Shown here: positions 62,249 to 64,000 of the stretch, one piece after another
Numbering within the stretch: position 1 is the first letter of the stretch
Layout of the letters: every line of letters starts with the position of its first letter
Source of the DNA: Taishania sp036758285
GTDB lineage: Bacteria; Bacteroidota; Bacteroidia; Flavobacteriales_D; Crocinitomicaceae
Assembly (NCBI GenBank): GCA_036758285.1
Contig: DAIOWV010000005.1
Location: 11,251 to 75,250 of the forward strand
Direction: 5' to 3'
Length of the DNA stretch: 64,000 bases
Made by a program: the position numbers and the translations under genes
Notes under the pieces: generated by a model
The model's database searches: none
Seen by the model: only the letters and a program-made list of their open reading frames with translations
What the model was told of the DNA's origin: nothing

Positions 62249-63298
62249 TTAAACTTCTCCACTCAAATCTGTTAAATACTTATCAATTAAGCGAGGTAAG
62301 GGGAATTGATCTAACTCTTCAAATTCTAAGGAAATTTCATCTAATTTTGAAGGTATTACATTGAAATGAATAAATTTAGTTAGTATTTTTTGATGAGATA
62401 AGACATGTTTTATTTCATTAGAAACATGAATTGGTTCTAATGAATATTGACTGGAATAATAGTTTACTAGTTCATTGTCAGAAAGCGATTTTTCTGTTTC
62501 GTACAAAGGAAATTCATACAAATGTTGCCAAATATCCGATTCTTTTCTTTGCTGTAAACAAATTTTAGATCCTTCTTTAAATATTGCATAATAAAAGAAT
62601 CTAGTTCTAACTTTCGTTTTTTTCTCCTTAACAGGTCGAATAGCAACTGTTTTATTATGAAAGGATTGACAGTCATTATTTAATACACATTCTAAACAAT
62701 TAGGGTTAACTGGAGTGCATTGTTGTGAACCAAACTCCATAATTGATTGATTGTGAATATCGGGTTGACTAATAGAAATCAAAGAATCTGCTAATAATTG
62801 AAATTCTTTTTTGCCCATTGTTGAATCAATAGGTGTGGAAATATCATAAAAACGAGCTAAAATTCGATAAACATTCCCATCAACCAAAGCTTTTGCTTCT
62901 TTAAACGCAAAACTCGCAATTGCAGCTGCAGTGTATGGTCCAACACCTTTTAAAGTTAGAATATCATTGTAATTATCCGGAAATAATCCATTCAAATCAA
63001 AAGCTATAAGCTTTGCTGTAGCGTGTAAATTTCTTGCTCTACTATAATAACCTAATCCTTGCCAATCGTTTAAAACCTGTTGTTCGGTTGCGTTTGCTAA
63101 ATCTAAAATTGTAGGGTAATTATGAATAAACTTGAAATAATAATTCATTCCTTGATCTACCCTTGTTTGTTGCAGAATAATTTCTGAAAGCCATATTTTG
63201 TATGGATCCTGCGTTTCTCTCCAAGGTAAATCCCTTTTATTTACTAAATACCAATCAATAATACGATTTGAAAAAGAAGAAGAAGACATATCATTCAT
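62249..63298 (-). CDS. mutY: A/G-specific adenine glycosylase
   Basis: A 349-residue MutY that removes adenine mispaired with 8-oxoguanine. Glu39 (LSEIILQQTRV) and Asp140 (LVDGNVYRILARF) are the catalytic residues, and the HhH motif is LKGVGPYTAAAIASFAF (about 116-132). The [4Fe-4S] cluster site is C-x6-C-x2-C-x5-C (QCTPVNPNCLECVLNNDC). The C-terminal NUDIX-like domain (about 225-349) recognises 8-oxoG. The start is the ATG at 63298; a TTG at 63310 lies partly within the -7 promoter box, so it is rejected. Only nine bases separate that box from the ATG. Confidence 0.95.
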   Translation of the reverse strand: MNDMSSSSFSNRIIDWYLVNKRDLPWRETQDPYKIWLSEIILQQTRVDQGMNYYFKFIHNYPTILDLANATEQQVLNDWQGLGYYSRARNLHATAKLIAFDLNGLFPDNYNDILTLKGVGPYTAAAIASFAFKEAKALVDGNVYRILARFYDISTPIDSTMGKKEFQLLADSLISISQPDIHNQSIMEFGSQQCTPVNPNCLECVLNNDCQSFHNKTVAIRPVKEKKTKVRTRFFYYAIFKEGSKICLQQRKESDIWQHLYEFPLYETEKSLSDNELVNYYSSQYSLEPIHVSNEIKHVLSHQKILTKFIHFNVIPSKLDEISLEFEELDQFPLPRLIDKYLTDLSGEV

Positions 63299-63307
63299 AA
63301 CTTGCTG

Positions 63308-63315
63308 CAAAGATA
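63308..63315 (-). promoter_or_regulatory. -7 promoter element of mutY
   Basis: Minus strand TATCTTTG, an exact TAnnTTTG. It overlaps the upstream TTG codon and so fixes the start at 63298. Confidence 0.5.
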
Positions 63316-63497
63316 CAATTCAAAAACTTCTAATATGAATGGTAAAACGATTAAAATATTGATTTAAAAACTCAAAAATATTTTTTTTCACATCGTTTAT
63401 CTAAGTGAATCCATAGTTTATATGTAAAAATCAATCAATTAGACTAAAAAAAACAATTTTTAACGTTAAAAAACAATCATATAAAGAATATGTAATG

Positions 63498-63505
63498 TAC
63501 TTTTG
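63498..63505 (+). promoter_or_regulatory. -7 promoter element of the HU gene
   Basis: TACTTTTG, an exact TAnnTTTG, 43 bases before the ATG at 63549. It overlaps an upstream in-frame extension and argues against it. Confidence 0.45.
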
Positions 63506-63548
63506 TGTTGGAAATCACAATATTGAACAATTTTTTAAATTAAAAAAA

Positions 63549-63839
63549 ATGACTAAAGCAGACATTGTTGCAGGAATTGCAGACGAGACAGGATTGGAAA
63601 GAGCGGAGGTGTTAAAAACTGTTGAGGCATTTATGGCTTCAGTAAAAGGTTCTTTAGCAAAAGGAGAAAATGTTTACTTACGTGGATTTGGAAGTTTTAT
63701 CGTAAAAGAGAGAGCTGAAAAAACAGGTCGTAACATTTCGAAAAACACTACTATTATTATACCAGCACACAACATACCTGCTTTTAAGCCTTCTAAAACT
63801 TTTGTAGAGGAGGTAAAAAACAAAGTTGTTGTGAAATAA
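63549..63839 (+). CDS. HU/IHF-family DNA-binding protein
   Basis: A 96-residue nucleoid protein that bends and compacts DNA as a dimer. It shows the N-terminal helices (TKADIVAGIADETGLERAEV), the saddle strand VYLRGFGSFIVKERAEKTG and the arm RNISKNTTIIIPAHNIPAFK with the intercalating Pro, then PSKTFVEEVK. An open frame extends 18 codons upstream (from 63495), but that part overlaps the -7 box and lacks homology, so the ATG at 63549 is chosen. It stands divergent from mutY and is followed by a promoter for the next gene. Confidence 0.95.
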   Translation: MTKADIVAGIADETGLERAEVLKTVEAFMASVKGSLAKGENVYLRGFGSFIVKERAEKTGRNISKNTTIIIPAHNIPAFKPSKTFVEEVKNKVVVK

Positions 63840-63865
63840 TCACCATTATTTTGTTGATAATATCA

Positions 63866-63894
63866 TTGTTATTTAACAGAATTTTTTATCTTTG
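63866..63894 (+). promoter_or_regulatory. Promoter of the COX24-like gene
   Basis: TTG (63866-63868), 18-base spacer, TATCTTTG (63887-63894), an exact TAnnTTTG. Transcription should start around 63898-63902, directly at the hairpin that follows. Confidence 0.55.
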
Positions 63895-63929
63895 CACTCC
63901 CGTGAAAATTTACGGGGGTGTTTTTTTTT
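63895..63929 (+). terminator. Terminator-like hairpin at the predicted transcript start
   Basis: A 9-bp stem, CACTCCCGT pairing with ACGGGGGTG (one T-G pair), with an AAAATT-type loop, followed by a run of nine or more Ts. It is a textbook intrinsic terminator, but it sits right after a promoter, so it may act as an attenuator or protect the 5' end rather than end the HU transcript. Confidence 0.65.
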
Positions 63930-63976
63930 AGAAAAACATTTTTTAGAAGAGAAATTAATAATTAAAATATAAAGTT

Positions 63977-64000
63977 ATGCCAAGCGGTAAAAAAAGAAAA
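63977..64000 (+). CDS. AURKAIP1/COX24-domain small basic protein, first 8 codons only
   Basis: Only MPSGKKRK is visible before the window ends. This start is what I know from short (about 30-residue) very basic Bacteroidota proteins of the AURKAIP1/COX24 (mitoribosomal mS38-like) domain. The promoter and hairpin upstream suit a small ribosome-associated gene. With so few residues the identification is tentative. Confidence 0.55.

Noticed and set aside
63495..63548. N-terminal extension of HU starting at 63495
   Set aside because: It overlaps the exact -7 promoter box TACTTTTG and adds residues absent from HU proteins.

Overview
The window is AT-rich chromosomal DNA of a Bacteroidota bacterium, most likely Flavobacteriales (Crocinitomicaceae or Fluviicola-like). 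The evidence is two gliding-motility (T9SS type B) C-terminal sorting domains, one T9SS type A sorting domain, gldE beside ssb and mutY, a GLPGLI-family protein, a DUF2851 protein, many lipoproteins, and repeated exact matches to the Bacteroidota -7 promoter element TAnnTTTG. I recognise no tRNA, rRNA, CRISPR array, prophage or insertion sequence. Most of the window is ordinary chromosome with some accessory envelope genes.

Layout. 1-10.5 kb: the start of a PBP1C peptidoglycan synthase, a LytS-type sensor kinase with a periplasmic propeller plus its LytTR regulator on the opposite strand, a small secreted protein, and a giant alpha-2-macroglobulin lipoprotein. 10.7-14 kb: RNase R and a secreted lipase. 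14.3-18 kb (minus): a GT39-like membrane glycosyltransferase with a C-terminal MORN tail, a PlsC-like acyltransferase and a small secreted protein. 18-25.3 kb: a T9SS surface protein, free-methionine sulfoxide reductase, an Ig-like lipoprotein, a zinc phospholipase C-like protein and ComB. 25.4-33 kb: O-antigen ligase-like protein, CTP-type protease, RNase P protein, an outer-membrane candidate and an AddA/RecB-like helicase-nuclease. 33-36 kb: MbnP, the diheme MbnH/MauG-type peroxidase and a WYL regulator in a tight array. 37-40 kb: a T9SS protein, an ECF sigma factor and a membrane-plus-beta-barrel candidate anti-sigma. 40-50 kb: RNase HII, unknown envelope proteins, an outer-membrane barrel with GLPGLI, and a surface cluster with a collagen-like protein. 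50-64 kb: TopB, biotin carrier, lysoplasmalogenase, M1 peptidase, a four-gene minus operon (DUF2851, PspC, sugar-nucleotide reductase, HhH), phosphopantetheinyl transferase, gldE-ssb-mutY, HU, and the first codons of a COX24-like ribosome-associated protein.

The sequence carries several lesions. Two 10-N runs interrupt ctp (27650-27659) and topB (51909-51918); in ctp, removing the Ns restores a perfect frame. The WYL gene is broken by a 38-bp inverted copy of its own upstream sequence, which looks like a template-switch replacement. gldE has a premature stop, and its missing C-terminus continues in another frame. Each may be a real mutation or an assembly fault, and read mapping would decide.

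The most interesting biology: the MbnP/MbnH copper-protein maturation pair tied to a WYL regulator; an ECF sigma factor whose 4-bp-overlapping partner has a single membrane helix and an outer-membrane barrel-like domain; the glycosyltransferase-MORN fusion; promoters that seem to leave almost no 5' leader on rnpA and the 41127 gene; and a terminator-like hairpin lying directly at the predicted transcription start of the last gene.
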